Assembly: GCF_027912835.1 (NCBI RefSeq)
Contig: NZ_CP115770.1
Coordinates: 1-64,000 of the forward strand
Length of the DNA: 64,000 nt
DNA from: Paracoccus sediminicola
GTDB taxonomy: Bacteria > Pseudomonadota > Alphaproteobacteria > Rhodobacterales > Rhodobacteraceae
Direction: 5' to 3'
Shown: positions 43,765 through 51,455 of the stretch, piece by piece
How positions within the stretch are numbered: the first letter of the stretch is position 1
Layout of the letters: each line of letters opens with the position of its first letter
Notes under the pieces: model-generated
The model's input: the letters and a program-made list of their open reading frames with translations, nothing else
Told to the model about the DNA's origin: nothing
The model's database searches: none
Position numbers and translations under genes: made by a program

Positions 43765-44325
43765 TCAGACGGCGCTGCGCTGATGGCGGCCCTCTTTCAC
43801 TTCCTCGATGATCTTGGCGCAGAAGGCGTCGAGATCGCCGGGGTTGCGTGAGGTGATGAGCGCCTGGTCGACGACAACCTCGCTGTCTTCCCACTTGCCG
43901 CCCGCGTTCTTCACGTCTGTCTGGATCGAATGATAAGAGGTTACGTTGCGCCCCTCGACCACACCCGCCTCGACCAGCAGCCAGGGCGCGTGGCAGACCG
44001 CTGCCAGCGTCTTGCCCGAATTGAAGAAGTCGTGCACGAACCTGACGGCCTTCTCGTTTGTCCGCAGTATGTCGGGATTGATCTGCCCGCCGGGCAGAAC
44101 GAGGGCGTCGAAATCCTCGACCCGGGCATCATCGAGGGAAAGATCGACATCGATGCTTTCGCCCCAGTCGTCCTTGTCCCATCCCTTGATGGAGCCGCTC
44201 TCGGGCGAGATCACGATGACGGTTGCGCCCGCCTCTTCCAGCTGGCGCTTCGGTTCGAACAGTTCGGACTGCTCGAAACCGTTGGTGGACAGAATTGCGA
44301 TCTTTGCGTCTTTCATGTCGGTCAT
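43765..44325 (-). CDS. DJ-1/PfpI family protein (YhbO-like)
   Basis: A 186-residue DJ-1/PfpI-superfamily protein. The nucleophile motif AVCHAPWLLVEAG has the family Cys-His pair, and the fold marks FDALVLPGGQINPD and GFEQSELFEPKRQLEEAG are present. Relatives are stress proteins proposed to act on glyoxal-type damage. It lies first in the minus-strand set with hydrolase and pao genes, which suggests a joint response to reactive aldehydes. Confidence 0.87.
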   Translation of the reverse strand: MTDMKDAKIAILSTNGFEQSELFEPKRQLEEAGATVIVISPESGSIKGWDKDDWGESIDVDLSLDDARVEDFDALVLPGGQINPDILRTNEKAVRFVHDFFNSGKTLAAVCHAPWLLVEAGVVEGRNVTSYHSIQTDVKNAGGKWEDSEVVVDQALITSRNPGDLDAFCAKIIEEVKEGRHQRSAV

Positions 44326-44480
44326 GACGGTTTCCTCCGTTCAGTTCAGATGCATCGTGTCAGCATCGATCCCGCGCCTATCGGACCCTTTCCGGGCACT
44401 GTCGCAAAGGAGCGGGAGGCCGGGGACCAACGCGATTCCGGCAATCAGCCGGAACCTAAGGGCACCCTCACCACAATACT

Positions 44481-44494
44481 GGAACGATCGTTCC
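44481..44494. promoter_or_regulatory. TetR-type operator palindrome
   Basis: GGAACGATCGTTCC is a perfect 14-bp palindrome between the tetR gene and the aldehyde-stress operon. Sites with ACGATCGT centres are common for TetR repressors. It lies about 155 bp before the DJ-1 gene start, within its likely promoter. Confidence 0.65.
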
Positions 44495-44544
44495 GCATTG
44501 CCCCAACGGTCCGATGCTCCCGAAAGTTCCCCTGGCGGAAGAAT

Positions 44545-45153
44545 TTAGTCGAGTATCGCCTCGCCGGTCGTCAGCAGTTTGCTGATCTCCGCCTCGCCCA
44601 TTCCCGTCTTGCGCATCAGCGTCGCGCCGTAGGCGAGCGAGATCAGCGCACGCGCTCTGGCGTCGGCTTCGGAATCCGCTCCGCCGCCCTGATGCCGAAT
44701 GATGAGCGTTGCCAGCAGATTTTCAATCCGGTCGCCCTGTTCCTGAGCGATGGCGCGCACGTGTTCGTCATGGGGGGCCAGTTCGGTGATGCAATTGACG
44801 AGAAGACAACCGTTTGTGCCGCCGACATTTGCAATCGACACAAGCATGGCATGAATGGCCTCCCGCGCTGTCACGGCCTCCCCGGCAATCCCGGCCAACC
44901 TGTCCCTGTTGATGTCGCAGTAATGCCGGATTGCGGACAAGAGCAGGTCATGCTTCGATCCGAACTCGTCGTAGAAACTGGACCGGCTGAGACCTGTTGC
45001 GTCAAGCAGGTCGCCGACCGATGTGCCTTCGAAGCCCTTTTTCCAAAAAACTTCCATCGCGGCAACCAGCGCTGTTGCGGTATCGAAGCCCTTCGGTCGA
45101 CCTGGCCGCGCGACCGATCCCGCCGTTGCTTCGCCTGGCTCCCGCGCACTCAT
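44545..45153 (-). CDS. TetR family transcriptional regulator
   Basis: A 202-residue TetR repressor. The DNA-binding helix-turn-helix is TSVGDLLDATGLSRSSFYDEFGSKHDLL (about 44-71). The C-terminal ligand domain has NGCLLVNCITELAPHD with two cysteines that could sense electrophiles or aldehydes. It is encoded directly before the pao operon in the same direction, with a palindromic operator between. It most likely represses that operon until an aldehyde is present. Confidence 0.87.
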   Translation of the reverse strand: MSAREPGEATAGSVARPGRPKGFDTATALVAAMEVFWKKGFEGTSVGDLLDATGLSRSSFYDEFGSKHDLLLSAIRHYCDINRDRLAGIAGEAVTAREAIHAMLVSIANVGGTNGCLLVNCITELAPHDEHVRAIAQEQGDRIENLLATLIIRHQGGGADSEADARARALISLAYGATLMRKTGMGEAEISKLLTTGEAILD

Positions 45154-45309
45154 TTCATCTACCCTGCCAGGGCTGTTGACCTCGTTCTGTCAGGATAACC
45201 CAGCGCGGATTCCATATCGACATATATCTGAGACCTTTCGAAATCGGTCCGAGCGCGCAGAAAACCTCCATCACCGGGTCGAGCTTCGCCTCCGAGCGAT
45301 GAGCATCAG

Positions 45310-45480
45310 AACATCGGCCGCTTCACAAAGCCTGGGCAGATACTGGAGACGATTGGTGTGTTGATTGAGGAGCTTGAGAAAACGACGCTGACCAAAGCGG
45401 AGGACCACATGCGTTTGCGGTACTTGAAAAACATCGCTTTCGATTTGATCGCCAAAGAAGTCCGCTCCGTCCCGCACAGC
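45310..45480 (+). pseudogene. Possible gene remnant
   Basis: In one frame the sequence reads IGRFTKPGQILETIG, then VLIEELEKTTLTKAEDHMRL and RYLKNIAFDLIAKEV, which looks like real protein (helical, balanced composition) but has no plausible start and breaks into the dispersed repeat after about 45490. It may be the 3-prime part of a lost gene cut by repeat or IS insertion. I do not recognise the family. Confidence 0.3.
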
Positions 45481-45495
45481 AGACCTTGTCCGTCT

Positions 45496-45580
45496 GAAAA
45501 TGTTGCACGACGCGCGAACGACCGTTTCGGTGAAGCTGCGCCGCGGCGTGATCACCCAGTCCCAACGGCGGCTCTGGGCC
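45496..45580 (+). repeat. Dispersed boundary repeat, copy 2 (module 1)
   Basis: GAAAATGTTGCACGACGCGC begins an 85-bp unit ending CCAACGGCGGCTCTGGGCC. It continues GCGAACGACCG, TTTCGGTGAAGCTGCG. The IS1182 element begins directly after it, and a module 2 copy lies on the other side of the IS (about 47229-47300), so the IS has split the element. Confidence 0.65.
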
Positions 45581-47180
45581 GAGGGTGTATGGAAACTCTG
45601 TCCGATTGGACTTCGCGGCCGGAAGTTAATGCGCCGCGACGGTCATGAGCCTTGCTGGGGATGCGGGCAAGCGGATGGCTATCAGGTGGGGATAGCTTCG
45701 ATCAGCCGCCGGATACCGATCTGAGCGATGACCCGCTTGATGTTATAGGCCAGCACGTTCAGCGCCATCTCGGTTCTGACATTTTTCAGCCTCCGCGTCA
45801 GGAAATGGGTCGTCCCCATCCAGGCCTTGATGGTGCCGAATGGATGTTAGACCGTTGAACGCCGCAGTGTCATCGGATCAGGATCGCTGCGCAGGCGCTC
45901 GCGCATGGCGTCGACCAGACGCTCATGTTCCCATCGGGTGATCCGGCGTTCCTTAGCGCTGGTGCATCGGGTTTGCAGCGGGCAGTGCTGACATTCGTTG
46001 ATCCAGTAACGCCGGACCTGCAGGCCGCCTTCCTCGCGCGTGTAGCGATAGACCAGATCTTCGCCTGCCGGGCAGACATAGACATCGCGGGCAGGCTCAT
46101 AGGCGAAGTCGGCCTTCACATACATGCCCTTGATGCGGTTCCCCGAGGTTTCCGGCCGGGGCACGGTCACAGTGATCCCATCTCTGTCGCAGGCGAGGAT
46201 CTGCGCACCGCTGAAATAGCCCTTGTCCGCAATGACGTGCAGATCATCCCGTCCGAGGGCGCCTTTGGCAGCCATTGACATCGGGTGCAACTGGTCGCGA
46301 TCGTAACCCTGATTGGTGACCTCGTGGGCAACGATGATATGGGTGTCGGTATCCACCGCGCTCTGGGCGTTGTAGCCAACCAGCCCGCTGAGCCGGGCAC
46401 TGGTCGCCATGGCCCGGGCGTCGGGATCGGTCAGCGATATCTGGCCATCCGGCGCATCGGCGAGGGCCTTGTCCATCGCCTTCAGCCGGGCGATTTCCTG
46501 CCGGATGCGGCCATAGCGGTGGGCCAGATGGCTGACCCTTTCGGTCCGCACCTCGCCCTCTTCCTGCCGGTCGATGCGCACCATCTCGTCGATATAGTGT
46601 TCGACATCGGCTTCCAGATGGGCGAGGCGGCTGGCGATCTTTCCCTTGGTAAAGTTGCGATCACGGTTGTTGACCGCCTTGAATTTGCTGCCGTCGATGG
46701 CGATGCAATCGCCCTTCAGAACCCCGATCCGCCGGCAGAGATCCACGAACTGCGCACAGGTCTTGCGAATTGCCGGCCCGTTATCACGCCGGAAATCGGC
46801 GATGGTCTTGTGGTCGGGCACCAGTTTGCCGGTCAGCCACATCACCTCGACATTGCGTCCTGCTTCCCGCTCCAGCCGGCGGCTCGACGGGATCCGGTTC
46901 AGATAGCCATAGATGAAAAGCTTCAGCAAAACCCCAGGATGATAGCCGGGGCGACCGGTCCGCGCTGGCGCCGCGCGGACAAACCCAAGGGTCGGAAGAT
47001 CGAGTTCCTCGACAAACAAATCGACAACGCGGACAAGGTGATCCTCACCGATCCAGTCCTCAATTCGCTCTGGAAACAGTGCTGTCTGATCGCGCTGAAT
47101 ACCCTCGATAAAACCTGCCATACCCGTCTCCTGCAACCTCGCGGAAGTTTACCACGCGACAGAGTTTCCACACACCCTCG
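45581..47180 (-). mobile_element. IS1182-family insertion sequence
   Basis: An about 1600-bp element. The left end GAGGGTGTATGGAAACTCTG and the right end (reverse complement GAGGGTGTGTGGAAACTCTG) are inverted repeats of at least 22 bp with one mismatch. It holds a single transposase gene on the minus strand. GGCC follows outward on both sides, so the exact end and any target duplication are uncertain by a few bases. It is inserted in a dispersed-repeat copy. Confidence 0.85.
45682..47121 (-). pseudogene. IS1182-family transposase with nonsense codon at the catalytic Glu
   Basis: The frame starts MAGFIEGIQRDQTALFP and runs through the DDE transposase marks LKGDCIAIDGSKFKA (first Asp) and HVIADKGYFSG (second Asp) to MTLRRSTV, then meets TAA (45849-45847). 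Reading on in the same frame gives HPFGTIKAWMGTTHFLTRRL and NVRTEMALNVLAYNIKRV, up to a natural TGA at 45684-45682. IS1182 relatives have Glu before HPFG (the third catalytic acid), so GAA has become TAA exactly there. The product lacks the catalytic Glu and about 55 residues, so it should be inactive. Confidence 0.85.
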
Positions 47181-47221
47181 GCCGAAGACGTCGATACAGT
47201 GGTGGCTCCCTCGTGATGGAG

Positions 47222-47300
47222 CTGCCGCGCCGCCGCATGTCGGCTCTGAGCCCGTTTTGCTCAATTTCTGCTATGTAGCGAATGGCTGCTCTCGCCGCAC
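47222..47300 (+). repeat. Dispersed boundary repeat, module 2
   Basis: CTGCCGCGCCGCCGCATGTC and GGCTCTGAGCCC match the stretch near 38852-38885 with only two differences over about 32 bp, and GCGAATGGCTGCT follows. With the module 1 copy left of the IS this makes one split element. Confidence 0.5.
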
Positions 47301-47425
47301 TGGCATCAAACTTCAAGACCGTTTTGAGTTTGAGCAACGAGCTTATTGTAACGGCGATCAAGGCGATTGGCGTTTGTGCGAAAAATGTATTTTAGCGGAC
47401 CGAGTGCTATGTAGATTTGAAAAGC

Positions 47426-47698
47426 TTACCGCGACGCCTTTTGCAGAAGCCCGATGAGCTCACCGAACTTTGCACGCTGCTCTTCTGGATCGCCACTCTG
47501 GATGGCGGTCTCGACGCAATGCTCTGCATGGTTCTCCAGGATGAGCTTTTCGACACCAAGGAGCGCAGACCGGATTGCGGCTGTCTGCGCAAGAATATCC
47601 ATGCAGTAGCGGTCAGCCTCGACCATGCCAGCCACGCCCCGCACTTGGCCTTCCAGACGGGAAAGCCGATCCAGTGTCTTGTCCTTGTTTGCCTTCAC
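47426..47698 (-). CDS. csoR: CsoR-family metal-sensing repressor
   Basis: A 90-residue all-helical repressor of the CsoR/RcnR/FrmR family. Residues Cys32, His57 and Cys61 (YCMDIL and NHAEHC) have exactly the spacing of the Cu(I) site of CsoR (C-x24-H-x3-C), and the N-terminal RLSRLEGQVRGV is the DNA-contact helix. It is divergent from the copper-type genes, with a GC-centred palindrome between them. Expected role: block transcription until Cu(I) binds. Confidence 0.88.
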   Translation of the reverse strand: MKANKDKTLDRLSRLEGQVRGVAGMVEADRYCMDILAQTAAIRSALLGVEKLILENHAEHCVETAIQSGDPEEQRAKFGELIGLLQKASR

Positions 47699-47744
47699 GT
47701 GTCGCGTCTCCCTGCCTTTTGGAACCTGCCGCGGACTATCTTGT

Positions 47745-47767
47745 TATATACCCCATATGGGTATATA
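47745..47767. promoter_or_regulatory. CsoR operator
   Basis: TATATACCC-CATAT-GGGTATATA has perfect 9-bp arms and a 5-nt spacer, in the gap between csoR and the divergent DUF305 gene. CsoR sites typically are TAxACCC..GGGTxTA, so both directions are probably controlled here. Confidence 0.75.
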
Positions 47768-47804
47768 AACAAGGCAGGAAATGGCATACCAGGAGGACAC
47801 TACA

Positions 47805-48338
47805 ATGGATTCACACGGCACGCATCACCATAGCAAAAGCGGCAAAGGCAGCGGCTATGGCCGGTTCTTCGCTATGATCGGCACCTCGACGGTTGTGATG
47901 TTTGGCCTGATGTATCTCAACACCTACGCCCTCGATCACGTCTTCTTCTCGCAGACCCGGATGTGGATGGCGCTCTACATGGGCGGGATGATGGCGATCA
48001 TCATGCTCGCTTTCATGCTGGGCATGTATTCCAACCGGAAAGCCAACATCGCGATTTTCGCGGGCGCAGCCATCGCCTTCGTCGCCGGGGTTTATCTTGT
48101 CCGGTCTCAGGACACCGTTGGCGATGTCGCCTGGATGAAGGCGATGATCCCGCACCACTCGATCGCGATCCTGACCAGCGAACGGGCCAACATTTCCGAC
48201 CCGCGCGTCCGCGAGCTGGCCGATGCGATCATCGAGGCGCAGCGCGGCGAGATCGCGGAAATGAAGCGATACATCGCGGATATCGAGGCCAACGAGGACG
48301 CTGCCCCCGGCACTCCCCGCATCGAAGAAGGGAACTGA
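47805..48338 (+). CDS. Membrane-anchored DUF305 protein
   Basis: A 177-residue protein. A His-rich N-terminus (MDSHGTHHHSKSG) that could bind metal precedes about three transmembrane segments (about 20-100, Met-rich: MGGMMAIIMLAFMLGM). The C-terminal DUF305 part has the IPHHSIAILTSERA motif. DUF305 proteins are linked to copper and other metal tolerance. AGGAGG lies 8 bases before ATG 47805; the upstream ATG at 47781 was rejected. First gene of the CsoR-controlled set. Confidence 0.82.
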   Translation: MDSHGTHHHSKSGKGSGYGRFFAMIGTSTVVMFGLMYLNTYALDHVFFSQTRMWMALYMGGMMAIIMLAFMLGMYSNRKANIAIFAGAAIAFVAGVYLVRSQDTVGDVAWMKAMIPHHSIAILTSERANISDPRVRELADAIIEAQRGEIAEMKRYIADIEANEDAAPGTPRIEEGN

Positions 48339-48341
48339 GCA

Positions 48342-48467
48342 ATGATGAATGGTGAAATGCACGAAGGTACAGGCTGGATAATGATGGGCGGCATGGGACT
48401 GATCGCCCTGCTGTTCATCGCCTTTCTGATCACCGGTATCGTTTATTTTGTCCGCAACTCTCGCTGA
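48342..48467 (+). CDS. 41-residue single-span membrane protein
   Basis: A short ORF starting MMNGEMHEGTGWIMMGG, with one hydrophobic helix (GLIALLFIAFLITGIVYFV) and a basic end (RNSR). It begins three bases after the DUF305 stop and ends 24 bases before the next gene, so it is well placed in the operon. It is rich in Met and His ahead of the helix, which would suit copper contact. No family was recognised. Confidence 0.6.
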   Translation: MMNGEMHEGTGWIMMGGMGLIALLFIAFLITGIVYFVRNSR

Positions 48468-48491
48468 CGCTGATCGCAAGGAGATTATGAA

Positions 48492-49283
48492 ATGCCAAAG
48501 GACACCCGCGACTTTGCCGACGTAACAACCGATCCCGCCACCGCCGCGATCGGGAAAACAGCTGTTCTCTACCGCATGGCTCTGCCGAACCATCTGTGCC
48601 CGGCAGGGCAAAAGGCACGCTGGCTTCTGGACCGCAATGGGTTCAAGGTCGATGACCGGCTATTCCGCGAACGGTCAGAAGTCGATGCGTTCAAGGAAGA
48701 ATACGACGTTCCCACCACACCGCAGGTCTGGATCGACGGCGAGCGCGTCGGTGGCTATGATGCCCTACGCCAGCAGCTCACCGACTACGATCCGAAGGCC
48801 ACGACCTACAAACCGGTGATCTACCTCTTCGCCGTGGCCGCCGCGACGGCGCTCGCGCTGTCCATTGGCTTCCTCGGCACGATCACATGGCAAACGCTCG
48901 GCTGGTTCATCTCGGTCTCGATGATCCTTTTGGGGATGCAGAAGCTCCGCGACATCGAAAGCTTCACGACGATGTTCCTCAACTACGATCTGTTGGCGCG
49001 AAAGTGGGTGCCATACGCCTATGTCTATCCGTGGGTTGAGACGGGGGCGGGTATTCTGATGACGGGTATGTTGTTGACCCCGCTTGCTGCTCCTGCGGCG
49101 CTCTTCATTGCAACGGTGGGCGCGATCAGCGTGTTCAAAGCCGTATACATCGACAAACGAGAGTTGAAATGTGCCTGTCTGGGCGGCAACTCGAACGTGC
49201 CTCTGGGTTTCGTAAGCCTGACGGAAAACCTGATGATGATGGGCATGGGCCTCTGGATGTTGGGGATGTGGTTCGCAGCCTGA
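48492..49283 (+). CDS. Glutaredoxin-MauE membrane fusion
   Basis: A 263-residue protein. Residues 20-95 are a glutaredoxin/thioredoxin-like domain (AVLYRMALPNHLCPAGQKARWLL, VPTTPQVWIDGERVGGYDAL), with a single Cys where a CxxC is usual. Four transmembrane segments follow (about 108-260), with the MauE-like ending CACLGGNSNVPLGFVSL. MauE/DoxX-type proteins pass reducing power across the membrane. In the copper set it could keep metal-binding thiols reduced; that is inference. Confidence 0.8.
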   Translation: MPKDTRDFADVTTDPATAAIGKTAVLYRMALPNHLCPAGQKARWLLDRNGFKVDDRLFRERSEVDAFKEEYDVPTTPQVWIDGERVGGYDALRQQLTDYDPKATTYKPVIYLFAVAAATALALSIGFLGTITWQTLGWFISVSMILLGMQKLRDIESFTTMFLNYDLLARKWVPYAYVYPWVETGAGILMTGMLLTPLAAPAALFIATVGAISVFKAVYIDKRELKCACLGGNSNVPLGFVSLTENLMMMGMGLWMLGMWFAA

Positions 49284-49335
49284 AACGTCCTCCACCGTTC
49301 CTCTCGGAAATCGACATAAACAGGAGAACTCGAAA

Positions 49336-49794
49336 ATGAACATCATCAAGACCGCCCTCGCAACTACCATTGCGGCGTTGGCATTTTCCGCACCAGCTTG
49401 GGCACAGGATGCCGGGTTCGAGCCCCCCGAACAGTGCACCGAAGTTTCTGCTATGGAGGAAATGGATCATTCGGCGATGGGTCACGACGATCCCGCTTAC
49501 AACGCGCGGTCGGAGAGTGACGATCATGATGCCATGCCAGAGCACGTGCAGGAGAATATGCGCAGAATGGCAATTACCATGCCCGCGATGGAGGAAGGTA
49601 TGATGCGTGAAGATGCCGACGTGGCATTCGCCTGCGCAATGATTGCCCACCATCAGGGCGCAATCGACATGGCGCAGGTGCTGCTTGAACATGGTGACGA
49701 CCCGCATATGATCGAACTTGCCGGAGAAATAATCGCCGCGCAGGTCGGTGAAATTGACCGAATGACAGCTTGGCTGGCCGAGAATGCCGAATAG
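49336..49794 (+). CDS. Secreted DUF305 protein
   Basis: A 152-residue protein with a signal peptide (MNIIKTALATTIAALAFSAPAWA, cleavage after residue 23). The mature part is rich in Met, His, Asp and Glu (MEEMDHSAMGHDD) and holds the DUF305 motif CAMIAHHQGAIDMAQVLLEHG. It probably binds metal in the periplasm. It is the last gene of the copper-type set; a strong hairpin follows. Confidence 0.85.
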   Translation: MNIIKTALATTIAALAFSAPAWAQDAGFEPPEQCTEVSAMEEMDHSAMGHDDPAYNARSESDDHDAMPEHVQENMRRMAITMPAMEEGMMREDADVAFACAMIAHHQGAIDMAQVLLEHGDDPHMIELAGEIIAAQVGEIDRMTAWLAENAE

Positions 49795-49895
49795 TATGAC
49801 GCTGGCCGCACGTTCCGGATTTTGCGGCTACTTCTTTAAGGCACCTCCCAAAAACCACCGATGCTGGTGACAAAAAGGTACGGGTTTGGGCCCAT

Positions 49896-49951
49896 ACTGC
49901 GCTGTGGAGAAGGTCCGGAACAAGGCCAAAGTTCCGGACTCGCTGCGCAGT
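49896..49951. terminator. Bidirectional terminator-like hairpin
   Basis: GTCCGGAAC (49913-49921) and GTTCCGGAC (49931-49939) are perfect arms; outer arms ACTGCGC (49896-49902) and GCGCAGT (49945-49951) extend the structure. It lies between the converging DUF305 and CDF genes, where a shared terminator is expected. The next bases (GGCGAATGTCGG) resemble part of the dispersed boundary repeat. Confidence 0.55.
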
Positions 49952-49995
49952 GGCGAATGTCGGTTTCCGGTTCGCACGTCAGCTTTTCCGCCAGA

Positions 49996-50847
49996 TCACT
50001 CGGTTTCTGACAGATCACTCCGCGCATCCCGGATGATCATCCATGACGAATGCAGGAACAGCCCTGCGATGGCGAAAGCAACGATAAGGTCAGGCCAGGC
50101 ACTGCCGAGCCAGGCGACCAGTCCGGCAGCGATCACCACGGCGAGGTTGCCGATGGCGTCGTTCCGGGAGAACAGCCATACGGCCCGCATGTTGGCGTCG
50201 CCCTTGCGGTGTTTTAGCAGCGGCAGCACCGCAAGAATGTTTACGATCAGCGCGCCCACGGCGAAGGCTCCCATTAACCCGGCCTCTGGTGTCGTCTGAT
50301 TCAGGACACGCCAGATTGTGCTGCCGACAACGCCAAGCCCCAGAAATCCCAAGAACACGCCCTGGATCATCGCCGACCGCGCCCGCCATGTCAGACTCCA
50401 ACCGATAGCGAGCAGGCCCAGAAAGGTGATTGCGCCGTCGCCCAAAAAATCCAGGGCATCTGCTTTCAAAGCTTGCGATCCGGACAGGAACCCGCCGAAC
50501 ATCTCGATCACCCCGTAGCCGAGATTGAGCAGGACCACGATCCAGAGCGCGCGGCGATAGCTCGGGTCTTTGTAAGCCGGATCGGACGATGTATCCCCGC
50601 TCTTGATCAGCTCAAAGCCATAGCCGGTTGCGTCCAGTGCTGGACGCACTTTCGGCAAGTCGTCTTCGGCGATCCGCAATGTCATGACATGGGTTGCGGC
50701 AGACACCTTCACATCGCCTTCAGCCACGCCCGCAGACCGAGCGGCCCGTTCGATCTCGGCGGCATCCTTGGCGCAGTCCATGCCATGCACCCGCATCCGG
50801 ATCGGCAAAGACGTTGTAGGCAATGTGGTGTTATCTGCTCGGCTCAT
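49996..50847 (-). CDS. Cation diffusion facilitator with N-terminal HMA domain
   Basis: A 283-residue CDF exporter of divalent metals (probably Zn, Cd or Co). The N-terminal 80 residues form a heavy-metal-associated domain with MRVHGMDCAKDAAEI (one Cys and Asp in place of CxxC). Five to six transmembrane segments carry the metal sites KADALDFLGDGA and SRNDAIGNLAV. The usual C-terminal cytoplasmic domain is missing. The CmtR-like regulator is divergent from it. Confidence 0.87.
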   Translation of the reverse strand: MSRADNTTLPTTSLPIRMRVHGMDCAKDAAEIERAARSAGVAEGDVKVSAATHVMTLRIAEDDLPKVRPALDATGYGFELIKSGDTSSDPAYKDPSYRRALWIVVLLNLGYGVIEMFGGFLSGSQALKADALDFLGDGAITFLGLLAIGWSLTWRARSAMIQGVFLGFLGLGVVGSTIWRVLNQTTPEAGLMGAFAVGALIVNILAVLPLLKHRKGDANMRAVWLFSRNDAIGNLAVVIAAGLVAWLGSAWPDLIVAFAIAGLFLHSSWMIIRDARSDLSETE

Positions 50848-50893
50848 ATGCGATCCTCTTGAAGGTAGCGTGCGAAAGAAGTCGCCGCTAACG

Positions 50894-50911
50894 TATCAGT
50901 GGATAATGATA
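50894..50911. promoter_or_regulatory. Possible operator of the CDF/regulator pair
   Basis: TATCA (50894-50898) and TGATA (50907-50911) form a short inverted repeat with an 8-nt spacer in the 63-bp gap between the divergent CDF and ArsR-type genes. The short arms make it tentative. Confidence 0.35.
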
Positions 50912-51261
50912 TGACATTGCAAAACATTCAAGACGATCTTTCGGCAGCTGACACCCTTGAGCCGCGGGCAAAGCTCTTCCGGGGTCTCGGCGACCCCAGC
51001 CGTCTTGCGATCCTCGATGCGCTACTGTCGGACGAACGCAGCGTGCAGGAAATCGTTACCCAAACAGGGCTTGGTCAGCCCAATGTCTCGAACCATCTGC
51101 GCTGCCTTTTGGATTGCGGTCTGGTCAGTCGCAGGAACGAAGGTCGGTTCGTCCGGTATCGCCTTGCGGACAGGCGGATCGCTGATCTCATCCGCGACGC
51201 AGATCAACTACTTGCCTCGACAGCCGTAGGGGTCGATGCCTGCCGAAGCTATACGGATTAA
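50911..51261 (+). CDS. CmtR-like ArsR/SmtB family metal sensor
   Basis: A 116-residue winged-helix repressor. The HTH is GLGQPNVSNHLRCLLDCGL; Cys65 and Cys69 lie in the recognition helix, and Cys111 near the C-terminus. This C-x3-C plus distant C layout matches the Cd/Pb sensor CmtR (C57, C61, C102). It is divergent from the CDF exporter and presumably represses it until metal binds. The ATG at 50911 was used; a GTG at 50899 would add four residues. Confidence 0.83.
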   Translation: MTLQNIQDDLSAADTLEPRAKLFRGLGDPSRLAILDALLSDERSVQEIVTQTGLGQPNVSNHLRCLLDCGLVSRRNEGRFVRYRLADRRIADLIRDADQLLASTAVGVDACRSYTD

Positions 51262-51369
51262 CCGACGTGTCCTGCTGCAATGTTCTATTGGTGCGCCAGG
51301 CCTAAAGCAGCCATTTGCGCAGCCGCAGCAAAATGGCGCTTTGTCCCGCATTGCTGCCGCCCGCCTCAC

Positions 51370-51454
51370 GAAAATGCTGCACCAGCGGTCGAACGGCCGG
51401 TTCGGTGAAAGTAACATTGCGGCATCCCGAAATCGCGAAGGGCAGGATTGGGCC
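51370..51454 (+). repeat. Dispersed boundary repeat, copy 3
   Basis: GAAAATGCTGCACCAGCGGT then CGAACGGCCGGTTCGGTGAA, ending GATTGGGCCGTCA. It has the same length (85 bp) as copy 2 and reads in the same direction. A relative of module 2 (reverse complement AAATGGCTGC) lies just left at about 51305-51355. Its GGGCCGTCA end contains the stop codon of mcrC. Confidence 0.65.
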
Positions 51455-51455
51455 G

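Noticed and set aside
43930..45198. 422-codon plus-strand frame
   Set aside because: Covers the DJ-1 and TetR genes on the wrong strand.
46285..47457. 390-codon plus-strand frame
   Set aside because: Opposite the IS1182 transposase and crosses the IS end.
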